64,000 nt of DNA from contig AP025042.1 in NCBI GenBank assembly GCA_036186865.1, forward strand, positions 12,891,812 to 12,955,811. The letters run 5' to 3'. The stretch comes from Eustoma russellianum (taxonomy: Eukaryota; Streptophyta; Magnoliopsida; Gentianales; Gentianaceae). Both the position numbers and the translations under genes were made by a program. Shown piece after piece: positions 32,669 through 43,925 of this stretch; position 1 is the stretch's first letter; each line of letters begins with the position of its first letter. The notes under the pieces were generated by a model, which saw nothing but the letters and a program-made list of their open reading frames with translations, had not been told where the DNA came from and ran no database searches.

Positions 32669-34383
32669 ATTTTGGTTTGAGCACAAACATATCCATGTAG
32701 TAAACCATACATCAAGTTCTCATGTTTAGCACTTAGAATATTCAACTAAGATTCACATCTTAGAAAGGCTAGTCATTCAAGCATACACTTCACAAATAAC
32801 TCAAGGTTGCTTAGAGTGTACTTGCCTCTTTGAGCTTAGATCTTTATCTAGCTTGTGCCTTGGTTGAAATAGAGTAAAGTTTCCTCCAACCTCTTCCTAT
32901 GGCATACGGTTGAGAGAGAGAGACTGGAAGTAAATGTTAGCTACTATTAAAAGACATAATGGAGCTAGTTTGAAGCTAGATTAGCTTACCGAAATGTTGT
33001 TCAAATGGGAATTGCAAGAGGTTCAACCCACCAAATGCTTAGTACCACCTAGTAGCTTGAAGAAGCTTCACCTAGTGACCCTTTGAAGGCCACGGTTTTG
33101 ATGAGGGAAAACAAACCAAAATGTAAGCTTTACATTTTAAAGAAAATGAAATCTACTTTAGAATCTAGGATGTAACTCACCTAGATGAAACATGGATCTT
33201 GAAGATGGTTCTTGGATCCCTTAGTCCAAGGCTAGCCGTATGAAAGAAGGTGATGGAAGATTTGCCTAAGTATGTAAGAAGTCTTGGATCTTTTGCTTAG
33301 GTGAGTTCTTGAGAGGGTTGAGAGTTAGAGATGGAGGAAGCTTCTATGACCTTTTTGAAAATGTTTTCTTGTCATACCATGAGGGTGGCCGGCGGTTTCT
33401 TAAAAAAGGAGGAGAAAAAAAACATTTCATTTGCATAGACACCATAATTAGTGTCTTACACCAATTACTACTTGAGTTACTTTTTGAGGTGGGGTTAAGA
33501 AAAGTAACTATGATTGTTGATGAAGTCCTCTTGGCATAACCCTAGTTGGACTAACCGACGGTTGGGGTGAGGTAGGCTCATTTACTCCTTAGTTGCTTTA
33601 CCCCAATTACTCCTTGAGTTACTTTTTTTTAGGATGGGTTAGAAAAGTAACTAAGGTTTTTAAGGAGAGTTACCATGGCTTAACCATGTGGTATTCGGCG
33701 GTGGGGGGCCTTCCATAGGATTCTTTATTCTTTAATTACCTTTTGAGGATAATTAGAAAAAGTTGTTTCAAGTAAAAGTGGTTAGTTGGAATTATTATGA
33801 TGAAAATGATCCCATGGATTTCTCTATACGGTGTATCCGGCTTTTAATGGAAAAATGGAGAAAATCTTAAATATTGGAATAATACCCTACTCCACTTTAT
33901 GTGTGAGGCTTTTTTGGAATTTTTTTAAGAGACCATAAAGTGACTAGTTGGAGTATTAAGTTAAAAAATTGTCTCATGGGGGCTTTACCCTTCAATGGCC
34001 GGCGGTTGGGGAGGGAAAAAGTGGAAAACTTTTCCCTTAAACCTTTTTAAACACATTAGTAGAATACTTAATTTCTTGTGTAGGCTTTTAGGTTTGCTTT
34101 TAAGAAGACATTAAGTCTAGTTTTCTTATAAAAGGAAGAATATTCTAGAGTCCTTTAAGGCCCTTGTGGCCGAAACTCTCTAAAATCTTGGAAGGGCAGA
34201 ATGGTCATTTCACATACTTCATTAGTTATACTTGGAGTATTATATTATTTCTTATAGTATTCACCTTAAGGAAAAATAATTAAAGAGAAGTGATAAAACT
34301 CAATAAAATGCGCTTGGATGAAATAACATTTATTACACCACTTCATACGAGTCTCAAGTACGCTATGATTTTCGTTGGGTACA
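32669..34383 (-). repeat. G4 3' LTR (truncated)
   Basis: Ends on the plus strand with TTTTCGTTGGGTACA at 34383 (the TG end of the LTR on the minus strand). It aligns with 52563-54303. The first bases after the junction (TTTTGGTTTGAGCACAAAC) are the reverse complement of 31410-31434 in the G2 3' LTR. About 2.3 kb found in the G4 5' LTR is missing. The frame at 33309-33539 is within the LTR. Confidence 0.9.
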
Positions 34384-35475
34384 ACATCCTCCCCCCCCTT
34401 ATTACAAGTTTCGTTCTCCAAACTTAAGAGCACCAATCGAAAAGATGTGGATACAAGTTCTTCATGTTTTCTTCCGTCGCTTAAGTGGCTTCATCAACCG
34501 AGTGGTGCTTCCATTGCACCTTAACAATGGGAATAGATAGTTTTCTTAGAGCCTTTTCCTTCCGGTCAACGATCCTCTCCGGCTCTTCTTCATATGACAC
34601 ATCGGCTTTAATTTTCAAGGGCTGATCCTCAATGATATGGCTATGCTCATGTACATATCGGCGAAGGCTGGGATACGTGAAATACGTCATGTAACTGAGA
34701 CAATGACGGCGGTAGCGCTAACCGGTAAGCGACTTCTCCAATCCTTTCAATAATCTCATATGGCCCGATAAACCTTGGACTCAGTTTACCCTTTATGCCA
34801 AATCTTTTCACTCCCTTTGATGGCGACACCTTTAAGAACACTTTTTCACCTGCCTGAAATTCCACTGGTCGCCGCTTTTCGTCAGCCCAAACTTTGCTTC
34901 TGTCTTTGGCCACTTTCAACCTTTGCTTGACAATTATCACTTTCTCGGGTCTGCTCCAGTAAGTCAGGTCCTGCAAGAATTTTATCTCCAATTTATCACA
35001 ATGAAGTGGAGATCGGCACTCTCTTCCATATAGCGCTTCATAGGGAACCATTCCAATGGATCGATGGTAGCTATTATTCTAGGAAAACTCCACTAGCTAA
35101 AGACTCTTGTCCCAACTTCCTCTGAAATCAAGTATGCAGGCTCGTAACATATCTTCCATCGTTTGAATGGACCTCTCCGATTGACCATCAGTCTGAGGGT
35201 GAAATGCTGAACTCGTCCGTATCTTCGTGCCCATTGCTTTTTGGAAAGCTGTCCAAAATCTAGAAGTAAAGCAAGGGTCGCGGTCACAAAAAAGAATATT
35301 CATGGGTATCCCATGCAGGCACACAATCTGATCTATATACATTGAAGCCAACTTCTCAGAGAGGCTTTGATTGACATAGCCATGAAATGGGCGGATTTTG
35401 TCAAACGATCGACTACAACCCTAATAGCATCATGTCCATTCTTTGTTCTTGGCAAGTCAGTCACAAAGTCCATAG
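34384..35475 (-). pseudogene. G4 integrase core, C-terminus and chromodomain (part 2 of pol)
   Basis: The polypurine tract appears as a C-run at 34389-34398. Upstream on the minus strand are the chromodomain tail (about 34480-34640, RKLSIPIVKVQWKHHSVDEAT), the GEKVFLKVSPSKGVKRFG region (about 34800), the integrase motifs HPQTDGQ (about 35190) and SRFWTAFQ (about 35260), and the integrase core up to the C2 junction. Stops and frame changes interrupt it. It is closely similar to G2. Confidence 0.9.
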
Positions 35476-35479
35476 TGAT

Positions 35480-38400
35480 TGTAGGATCTGCAAGGCACCA
35501 CTAGAAAGGGGGGGGGGTTGAATAGGTGGTGCGGAAAGTGTGGTTTTTAAAATTTCTTTAAACGTGACCAATTCAACTTCTGAAAACAGATTCTGTTTTT
35601 AGGACTTGTTTTAAAACGTTTTTAAACAGGGTTAGAGGTCTCCCAAAATTCTAAAATTTTTAGAGAACTTAGCCTCAGATGTTATGAGGGTCCTCTAAAA
35701 ATTTCAAATTAAGATTCAATCTTTAACCCCTTCAAAAACCGTTGGTAATCAGATTGTGCGAATCTGCCAGAAACGGTAGATGGTTTTGAAAAATTAATTC
35801 CTATTTTTGTGTATGTCCAAATGCTCTGAAAATTTAACCACTAACTCCTTCTATACTATATTTAATTGGGTTGAAACAGTTTTGCAAAATTCGTTTGAGA
35901 AGTAGGTCAACCACAATCAAAGTCTCAACTTTTGCAAGTCTGAAATTCAGACTGCACTAGTCTCAGAACTTTTGATGTTTGATCGACTTATACTTATCCA
36001 AAAGGGTTGAAACTTGTGCCAAATTAACCCTAGAACGTTTAGCTATATTTCTGGAAAGTTTCGTGATTTTTGAAAATCGTTTACTATTTTTACGGATGTA
36101 AACAAAAAGGGTAAACATTGCAGTAACTGAAAAGTAAATGCAGAAAGTAAATGGCACCAAGAATTTTATACTGGTTCGGTTATAAACAACCTACTCCAGT
36201 CTTCAAGGAACACCTTCCTTGGTTCACACTAATCACACACATGCAGTACACCTTACCGCAGGGTTGATAGAGTTACACCTAACTCCAACCCTTTACAAAC
36301 CTTGTATGACGAGTACAATTCACACGAACACCACCACATCGTAAGAATGAAGATTGATCACACCTTGATCAATCTTTTACAAAGATATAGAATGAATGGT
36401 GGTTTATATCAAGCCTATTCAAGATTGAAAGAATATGAATACAATAGACTTACAAGAAGAAAGAAAGAAAGAGAGAATGTAGAAGAAGAAGAACTAGGCT
36501 TTTGATCACTTTCATTTGCAATGCTTGTTGTTCTTTTTGTTTGCTATCTTCATTTCCTTTTTAATGCTGCAGGCCGTCCCCCTATGGTAGACTCCCCCTC
36601 TTGAAAATTATCTTTTAAGTCCTTGAGAAAGTGTAAGACATCATTGTGACAAGGCCTTGCTTACTTGGCATCTTCTTATTGGATGATCATTTAGTCTTCG
36701 CTTACTTGGCACCTCCTTATCGGTTCAACGTTGTCATCACGATGACATGGAAAAAAAATCTGATAATTACATTCAACCATGTGCCAAAAATCATCACATA
36801 ATACCTTCCATAAATCAAGAGATACATCACATAACTTTCAAGACAAAAAATCCTTCCTACACAAGGCAAAAATTCGGCCATTAGTAGTCTTGCCATGCTG
36901 AAAATTCAGCATGTGCAACATTCCTTTTCTTTCAAAAATAATGCCAAATATTCTTTGATTTTTCATCATAAAAATGAATCAAAAATTTATGGTAAGTATT
37001 TCTACCATCTAAGAAATGAACTTGGACACAATTAAGCTTTCAAATTCGGCCATACAACTTGTACACATGCTGAAAAATTTTCATCATGTGTGATATGTAA
37101 AATATCACCATTTATTTATTTAAATAATATTCAAAACCTTTCCATATCTTCTTCTAATCAATCACCTAATAAAAGATGACAAAATATGTCACATTTAAGA
37201 GCTAAAAATTGGCCAGCTTGTGTGTAGTATGCTGAAATTTTCAGCATGTGACATAAGAGAGATATACCTTGAATTCTTACCATTTGTAGCTTCTCTCTTC
37301 AATTTACCAACATTGTATGATTGATCCTTGACCAATCAAGATGCCAACAAAGCTCCACATGTGCTCCAAATCAGCTGTAGGGGCGTTAGATGATATGTAT
37401 ACATGTGCTGAAATTTATTTTTGCTAACTTTGTAAAATAGTGCACATTTAATAATACACACATGTAATATTCCAATCAGCCCTTAATTTAATTTTCTAGA
37501 ACACTTTAAGATGTATATCATATGTAAAAAGTGTCTGGATACGTATCACATGATGTGCCAAAAACGTTTCATGTGTTGTGTGCGTAGAAAACCGAATTTT
37601 CGATATTTATCGATTACCCGAGTTTTCTCTAATTTAAATTCCAACTTTTGCACATGTTATATATATTATGTTATACATAATATATATAATATATACTTTA
37701 AATCTCAGCACTTGACTGGTTTAAAGTGGTACCATTAGCATGTGACAAAATTAAACTTGGAATCTTCACATTTGGCCTTAATGTGGAGTAATTTGTGTGT
37801 GTCAACATGGAAAGTATTTTTGGCTGAAAATATCATGTATGGCACGAAATTTATGATGATTTTTGAAGTATAGGGGCTGGCCATTTATTCATGGAAAGTA
37901 CGTGACATGTTGGCGAAGTTTCGGTATTCGCCCGATACGACAAATTTCGGTTTAGAACTTTTTATCGTGTCGTATTTAATTTGTCATCACTATATCTTAT
38001 ATCATATGATATAAGACCTGAATATACTCATAAATATTAGTTAAGTATAGTGGTGTGACGTTAACGTACGTACGTAAAATATATAACGTGTCGGTAGTAC
38101 GTTGGAATACATGTGTATGTGCCTTTATTAAAAAATCTGAAAATATATATTTATATACATGTGTGGCGTGTATATTTAATGAAAAGGAGGAGGAGAAGAC
38201 TTTCCTTCCTTAGCCTTGTTGCCTTTGTGCCTTTTCCAAATGTAGCTTCCTTTAATGAACTACTTAGTTTATTAAACCAAGTACTTCACTTAATGAACTA
38301 GTTTAGTTCATTAATGGTGGCACTTGAAAATAGCATAAACACAACAAATGTTTGCCATATGATGTAAGCTTTAATGCTTCATGGCTCGTTAGTACGCCAA

Positions 38401-38551
38401 CATAATATATAAGCTAAATAAGGCAAGTAATGGCAAGATATCATGCATTCATGTACACGTTTATATGCTTGTATACGTTTATATATATATATATATATAT
38501 ATATGCATTCAAGTTACTTATTTTGAAATCACTCAAACCCTTATCTCTACA
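35480..38551 (-). repeat. C2 3' LTR
   Basis: 3072 bp, matching 43926-46993. It contains hairpin-forming inverted repeats of the type CATGCTGA-(n)-TCAGCATG (36894-36913; about 37070; about 37228) and AT microsatellites near 38478. Several small frames (36302-36505, 37511-37738, 38113-38301) occur also in the other LTR copy and have no domain. Confidence 0.95.
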
Positions 38552-38552
38552 A

Positions 38553-38715
38553 TCTCCCCCTTTTGATGATTTTCAAAATAACTTGTGTACATGATTTAAA
38601 TGCTATCTCTCCCCCTTGAACCATGCACAAATTTGAAATTTGAATTTCGAATTTCAAATCCGGCTCCCCCTTGATTTGTGCAATTAAGATCAATCAGTGT
38701 CACTCTCCCCCTTAA
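38553..38715 (-). promoter_or_regulatory. Multiple polypurine tract of C2
   Basis: Four CTCCCCCTT motifs lie in a row before the 3' LTR, at 38553-38566, 38607-38620, 38664-38674 and 38703-38715; on the element strand they read AAGGGGGAG. The copy nearest the LTR is the usual priming site. The repetition is a described hallmark of Sireviruses. Confidence 0.9.
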
Positions 38716-38799
38716 ATCATGCTTTTCTCTCCACCTTTATTTTGAAAAGTATATCAAAAGATTCCGGTCAAAAAGAAAAGTAAATCAAATCACGTCAAT

Positions 38800-41700
38800 T
38801 TAAATCATATCAACGAGAATCAAGCCTAATTTAGAACGAAGAGATTTATATGTGGCTTGATTTAAGGCTTTTGTAAAAATGTCCGCTACTTGTGCTTCTG
38901 TGCGTACGTGATCTATGACGATATTACCATTGTTAACGTGATCACGAAGAAAGTGATAGCGTACTTCTATATGCTTAGCCTTAGAATGTAATACGGGGTT
39001 CTTAGACAAATTTATGGCACTCATACATCACAATATATAGGAATTTTATTTACGGTAATTCCAAAGTCCGAAAGTTGTTGTTTTATCCACAACAACTGTG
39101 TGCAACAAAGGCTAAGAGCCATGTACTCAGCCTCAGTAGTGGACAAAGCAACACTTGCTTGCTTTTTGGAAAACCATGAAATAAGGGAATTTCCTATAAA
39201 TTGGCAAGTTCCGCTCGTGCTTTTTCTATCTATTTTGCAGCCTCCATAATATGCATCAGTGTAAGCATGTAAGTCAAATGTAGAATCCTTATCGTACCAA
39301 ATTCCTAAGGTGGGCGCGTGCTTAATATAACGAAATATTCTTTTTACCGTATTGAAGTGTGACACCTTAGGTTGACTTTGAAAACATGCACACATGCAAA
39401 CACTAAACATGATATCAGGCCTACTAACAGTTAAATATAGCAAAGAACCTATCATAGATCGATATAATCCATTATCAACGTCTTTACCATGTTTGTCTTT
39501 GTCTAATTTAGTAGTGACACTCATAGGGGTGGGGGATGGTTTCAAATTCTCAAAATTAAACTTTTTGATCATGTCATTAACATATTTTTCTTGGCTTATA
39601 TGAATTCCTTTATTCGTTTGTTTAATCTGTAAGCCAAAAAAATAATTAAGTTCACCAACCATAGACATTTCAAATTCAGATTTCATGCAATTTTCAAAAT
39701 CTTTAACAAGTCTATGTGAGGTAGAGCCGAAAATAATATCATCTACGTAAATTTGAATAATGAGTAAATCTGATTTTTCTTGTTTCAAAAATAGTGTACT
39801 ATCTATAGTACCACGTTTAAAATTATTTTCTAAAAGGAAAGTAGAAAAACGATCATACCATGCTCTTGGTGCTTGCTTTAGCCCATACAGTGCCTTCTTT
39901 AGTTTGTACACGTGATCGGGATGTTTCAAATCTTCAAAACCGGGTGGTTGCTTCACGTATACTTCTTCTTGTATAAATCCGTTTAGAAATGCACTTTTCA
40001 CGTCCATTTGATATAATTTAAAGTCTTTCATGCAAGCAATAGCAAGTAATAGTCGTATAGCTTCTAGTCGTGCTACGGGTGCAAATGTTTCATCGTAGTC
40101 AATTCCTTCCTCTTGATTATAGCCTTGTGCTACAAGTCTCGCTTTATTCCTAACGACCTTTCCTTCTTCATTCATTTTATTCCTAAACAGCCACTTTGTG
40201 CCTATTATAATTTTATCTTGTGGTCGTGGCACTAAATCCCGTACATCGTTTCTAACGAATTGATTAAGTTCGTCATGCATAGCATCAATCCAAGAAGAAT
40301 CACTCAAAGCTTCATGCACATTTTTGGGCTCAATTTCAGAAATCATAGCATGAAATTCATTTATTTCATCCGAAGTAATTCTTCTACGTGGTCGCACACC
40401 GTGAGTGAGGTCACCTATGATGAGATCATGTGGGTGATCTCTATGCCATCTTGGTTGATTATTTTCTAAGTTATCATGCATTTCTATGTGATCATGCACT
40501 TCTAGTGTCTCATTCATATCATGCATATCAAAAGAATCATTATCTTCATTCAAAACGGGTTTCAATTCAAAATCATCTTCATATTCCTTATCTTTATCAA
40601 TCTCACCAAATTTATTGAATTTAACATGAATAGATTCTATAATTTGTCTAGTGAGAGGATCATAACATCTATATGTCTTCGAATTTATAGAATATCCAAC
40701 AAAAATGCACTCAATTGATTTGGATTCAAATTTATCTAAGTTATCTTTTGTATTCAAGACAAAACATTTGCATCCAAACACACAAAAATAGTCAATCTTA
40801 GGCATGCGATCATTCAAAATCTCATAAGGCGTCTTGTTTATTTTCTTTCTTATCGATAGGCGATTTACAATATAGCATGCACAATTTACGGCTTTCGTCC
40901 ACAGAAATCTAGGCAATTTATTTTCGCAAAGCATAGTTCTAGCGATTTCTTGTAATGTACGATTCTTTCTTTATACTACTCCATTTAGTTGTGGAGTTCT
41001 AGGTGACGAAAATTCATGCTTAATTCCTTTTTCTTCACAAAACGAAATCATTTCTTTGTTTTTAAACTCACCGCCTCTATCGCTTCTTATCCTTTTCACA
41101 TTTACACCGTATTGATTTTCAAGTTGTTTAATTAATTTAGCAATCTCAACGACGCTATCATCCTTATGTGCAAGAAATAAAGTCCAAGTATAACGAGAAA
41201 AGTCATCAACAATTACGCATGCATAGTGACGCCCACCAAGGCTTGTAGTGCGACTAGGACCAAACAAATCTATATGCAATAGTTCTAATATTCTAGTCGT
41301 GCTTATTTCATTTTTCGGCTTAAGTGACTCACGTGTTTGTTTGCCTTTTATGCAAGATTCACACAACTGAAAGTTGTCTAAATCAAGCGTAGGCAATCCT
41401 CGTACTAGGTTCTTTCGTTGAATTTTTTCTAGTGTGGAAATGCCAATGTGTCCTAAACGTCTATGCCATAAGTTCACATTGGGTTCATTTGACATAAAAC
41501 ACTTAACTTTAGCGTCTATTACATCATCCATAGAAAGCGTAAAAATATTACCTTCTTGTTTTCTTTTTAAAACAGTTTCTCCATTTTTATTTATTATATT
41601 GCAATAAGGGTGAGTGAAGCACACATTGAAACCATTGTCAACAAATTGAGAAATACTAAGAAGATTGTAGGATAAGTTGCTTACTAAAAATACGTTGGAG

Positions 41701-41900
41701 ATTTGGAGTGTGTTTGGACTTCCAATCGTACCTTTTCCGATGATCTTGCCTTCGTTGTTGTCTCCAAAGGTCACGGATCCGCCTTTTGTGACCTTCTTTA
41801 ATTTGGAGAACAAGCTCGGGTCACCCGTCATGTGCCTCGAGCAACCACTGTCAAGGAACCACTTTATTGATGTATCTTTCGATGTGTGGTCTCCCTGCAA
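38800..41900 (-). pseudogene. C2 pol: protease, integrase, RT, RNase H (two lesions)
   Basis: Protease: FLDSGCSRHMTG (about 41860). Pre-integrase: LWHRRLGHIG and LCESCIKGKQ (about 41470-41350). Integrase core: HIDLFGP (about 41270) and IRSDRGGEF (about 41085). A TAA at 40971 follows NGVV. The frame then runs 637 codons (40934-39021): RT with WLFRNK, ETFAPVARLEA, YVDDIIFG (about 39745) and KKALYGLKQAPRAWY, then RNase H with STTEAEYMAL (about 39130). A one-base shift at about 39022 precedes the last RNase H segment (39024-38800, KHIEVRYHFLRDH; ADIFTKAL). It makes cDNA and integrates it in intact relatives. The low number of lesions fits a young copy. Confidence 0.95.
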
Positions 41901-41955
41901 TGTGCAAAGCTGATTTAGGTATCCTTTTAACTTTGGGTCCTTTCGAGTTAGTTAA

Positions 41956-43836
41956 TCACCTCTTGGTAAAAGTACCTTTTGGTACCCATACTTGGGTGAT
42001 CCTTCTCGGTCTATCAAATGGCAAGAATGTAGATGAAGGTGCGATATAATAGACATGTGGTGCATGCACTTTGGGCCTTTGCCCAAGGACTCCCTTATAC
42101 TCATTAAATGAAGGACGTTTTTGATATGTCCTTGTGTGTGTGTGCGTAGTGCGAGGATGATATGAATTTCGTGTATGCATTATTCTCTTCCTTTCATATC
42201 TATAAGGTACAAAGTTATATTTCACACGATATGAAGATGTGGGGCGTGAGGAAGGGGGTGCTTTCTGCGTCATCTTAGACGCCACTTGCGGCTTAGGGGT
42301 GTCTACTTTCTTAGACACAACAAACTTGGTTGGTTTGGTTGATACTTCGTTAGTATCAACGTATCCCAGTCCAGTTTTGTCGCTATCATGCTTTTGTGAT
42401 AATATGATGCGATGCAGCATGTTGGACCCTATATCAAACTGTTTCATCATTTTCTCTAAATCGGTATTCCTTGATTTCAAATTTGAAATCTCGGATTTCA
42501 TTTCATTATTTTGAGTGGTTAATGATGAAATCTCTGTCTTTAATGCAGTAATGACACAAGATGACTCTTTCTATGAATCGCTTAATTGAGCGACAAGATT
42601 CTCGTTAGAAGATTCTAACAGTTTCTTGTCTTCAATTAATCGTTTCTTTTCCTTAGCGAGAGTCTTGGTGAATTTATGCAATTCTAGATACTGACTAAAA
42701 AGATTATCATAAGAAGGTTCATAGTCAGAGTCAGAATCAGATGATACCTCATTAGATGCTTTGGATGCAAAGCATACTTGTGCGGTCTCCTCTTCAGTCT
42801 CAGTTTCAAAATCTGATGAATCACTCCAGGTGGCGGCCTTTAGAGCACGCTTCCTTTGTTTGGGTTCTGAGACGAGTCTATTTTTGGTCCGCTCCTTGTC
42901 AGGGTATTTAGTATTTTGCTTTTCTTTATTGGGGCAGTCATATGATAAGTGTCCGAGTTTGCCACATTCATAACATTTAACGTCTTTATCATTTGACTTG
43001 TTTTTATTTCTTTTAGTTGTAGTGCCCTTGTTTTTGTTTCTAAATGACCTTCTCATAAATTTTCTTAGTCCTTTAGCCAACAGAATTAGGTCATCATTTT
43101 ACGATTCAGAATCACTATCATCTACGTGATCGGAGGGAGGGGAGACGTATTCATTTGATTTAAAATCAATAGCTTTACCTTGTTTAGATGATTCTGATTT
43201 CCCTATGATGAGTTTATTTTCATAAACTTTAAGTGATACGATTAGTTCTTCCATCTTCATAGATTAAGTTTCCTTGCTCTCTTCTATTGCGGTCACTTTT
43301 GGGTCCCATTCAGAAGGAAGGCTTCGTAGGACTTTCTGTACCTTTTCCTGCGTAGTAAAAGCCTTACCAAGAGACTCAAGAGAGTTGTAGATGTTAGTCA
43401 AACGAAGATCCATATCTACAATAGACTCATTGGGAAATAATTTAAAAGACTCAAGTGTGGACATGAGCATGTTAATTTTTGACTCTTTTACTTGACTCGT
43501 GCCTTCGTGTTTCATTTCTAGAATCCTCCACATTTCTTGTGCACTCGAACAGTTTGACACATAACTAGACTCACTCTTACTTAATCCATTTAGAAGCAAT
43601 TGCATGGCCTTAGCATTCATACTAAGTTTCTTTTTATCATCACTCGTATATTCTTGTCTAGTTTTAACAACTTCTAAAGTGACTCCGTCTACGGTGGATA
43701 CCTTAGATGGGACATAAGGACCATCTTCAATGATTGACCAAAGATCTATATCTATAGCCATAAGAAAAAGCTTCATTCTAAGTTTCCACTGAATAAACGA
43801 CTCACCGTCAAAAAGTGGAGGCCTTTGGCTCGACAT
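41956..43836 (-). pseudogene. C2 gag (extended Sirevirus type, several stops)
   Basis: The start is ATG 43836 (MSSQRPPLFDG). The open frame extends upstream into the LTR, but that part has no gag similarity. The N-terminal copia gag domain (GESFIQWKLRMKLFL) runs to TAA 43264. The frame then continues through the stretch before 43080. A CCHC knuckle, CYECGKLGHLSYDC, lies at about 42979-42934. A serine/acid-rich segment is followed by a lysine/glutamate-rich coiled coil (about 42720-42430), with stops at about 43103, 42571 and 41956. The long C-terminal extension after the knuckle is typical of Sirevirus gag. Confidence 0.9.
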
Positions 43837-43912
43837 ACCTTCTTGCTCGGTTTTGAGATTTGTGGATGCTATCTCACTGAATCGTTGGATTCCTTGAGTG
43901 AGTATTCCTGCT

Positions 43913-43923
43913 CTCTGATACCA
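43913..43923 (-). other. C2 primer-binding site
   Basis: The minus-strand reading is TGGTATCAGAG, complementary to initiator-Met tRNA. It lies two bases from the LTR edge at 43926. Confidence 0.95.
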
Positions 43924-43925
43924 AT

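Noticed and set aside
36302..36505. 67-codon frame repeated at 44745-45011, and a 62-codon frame at 38113-38301 identical to 46561-46749
   Set aside because: Duplicated only because they lie in the two C2 LTRs. No domain and no conservation beyond LTR identity.
38641..38662. Inverted repeat AATTTGAAATTTGAATTTCGAATTTC region as a terminator or hairpin RNA gene
   Set aside because: Low-complexity AT repeat between polypurine motifs. No sign of an RNA gene.
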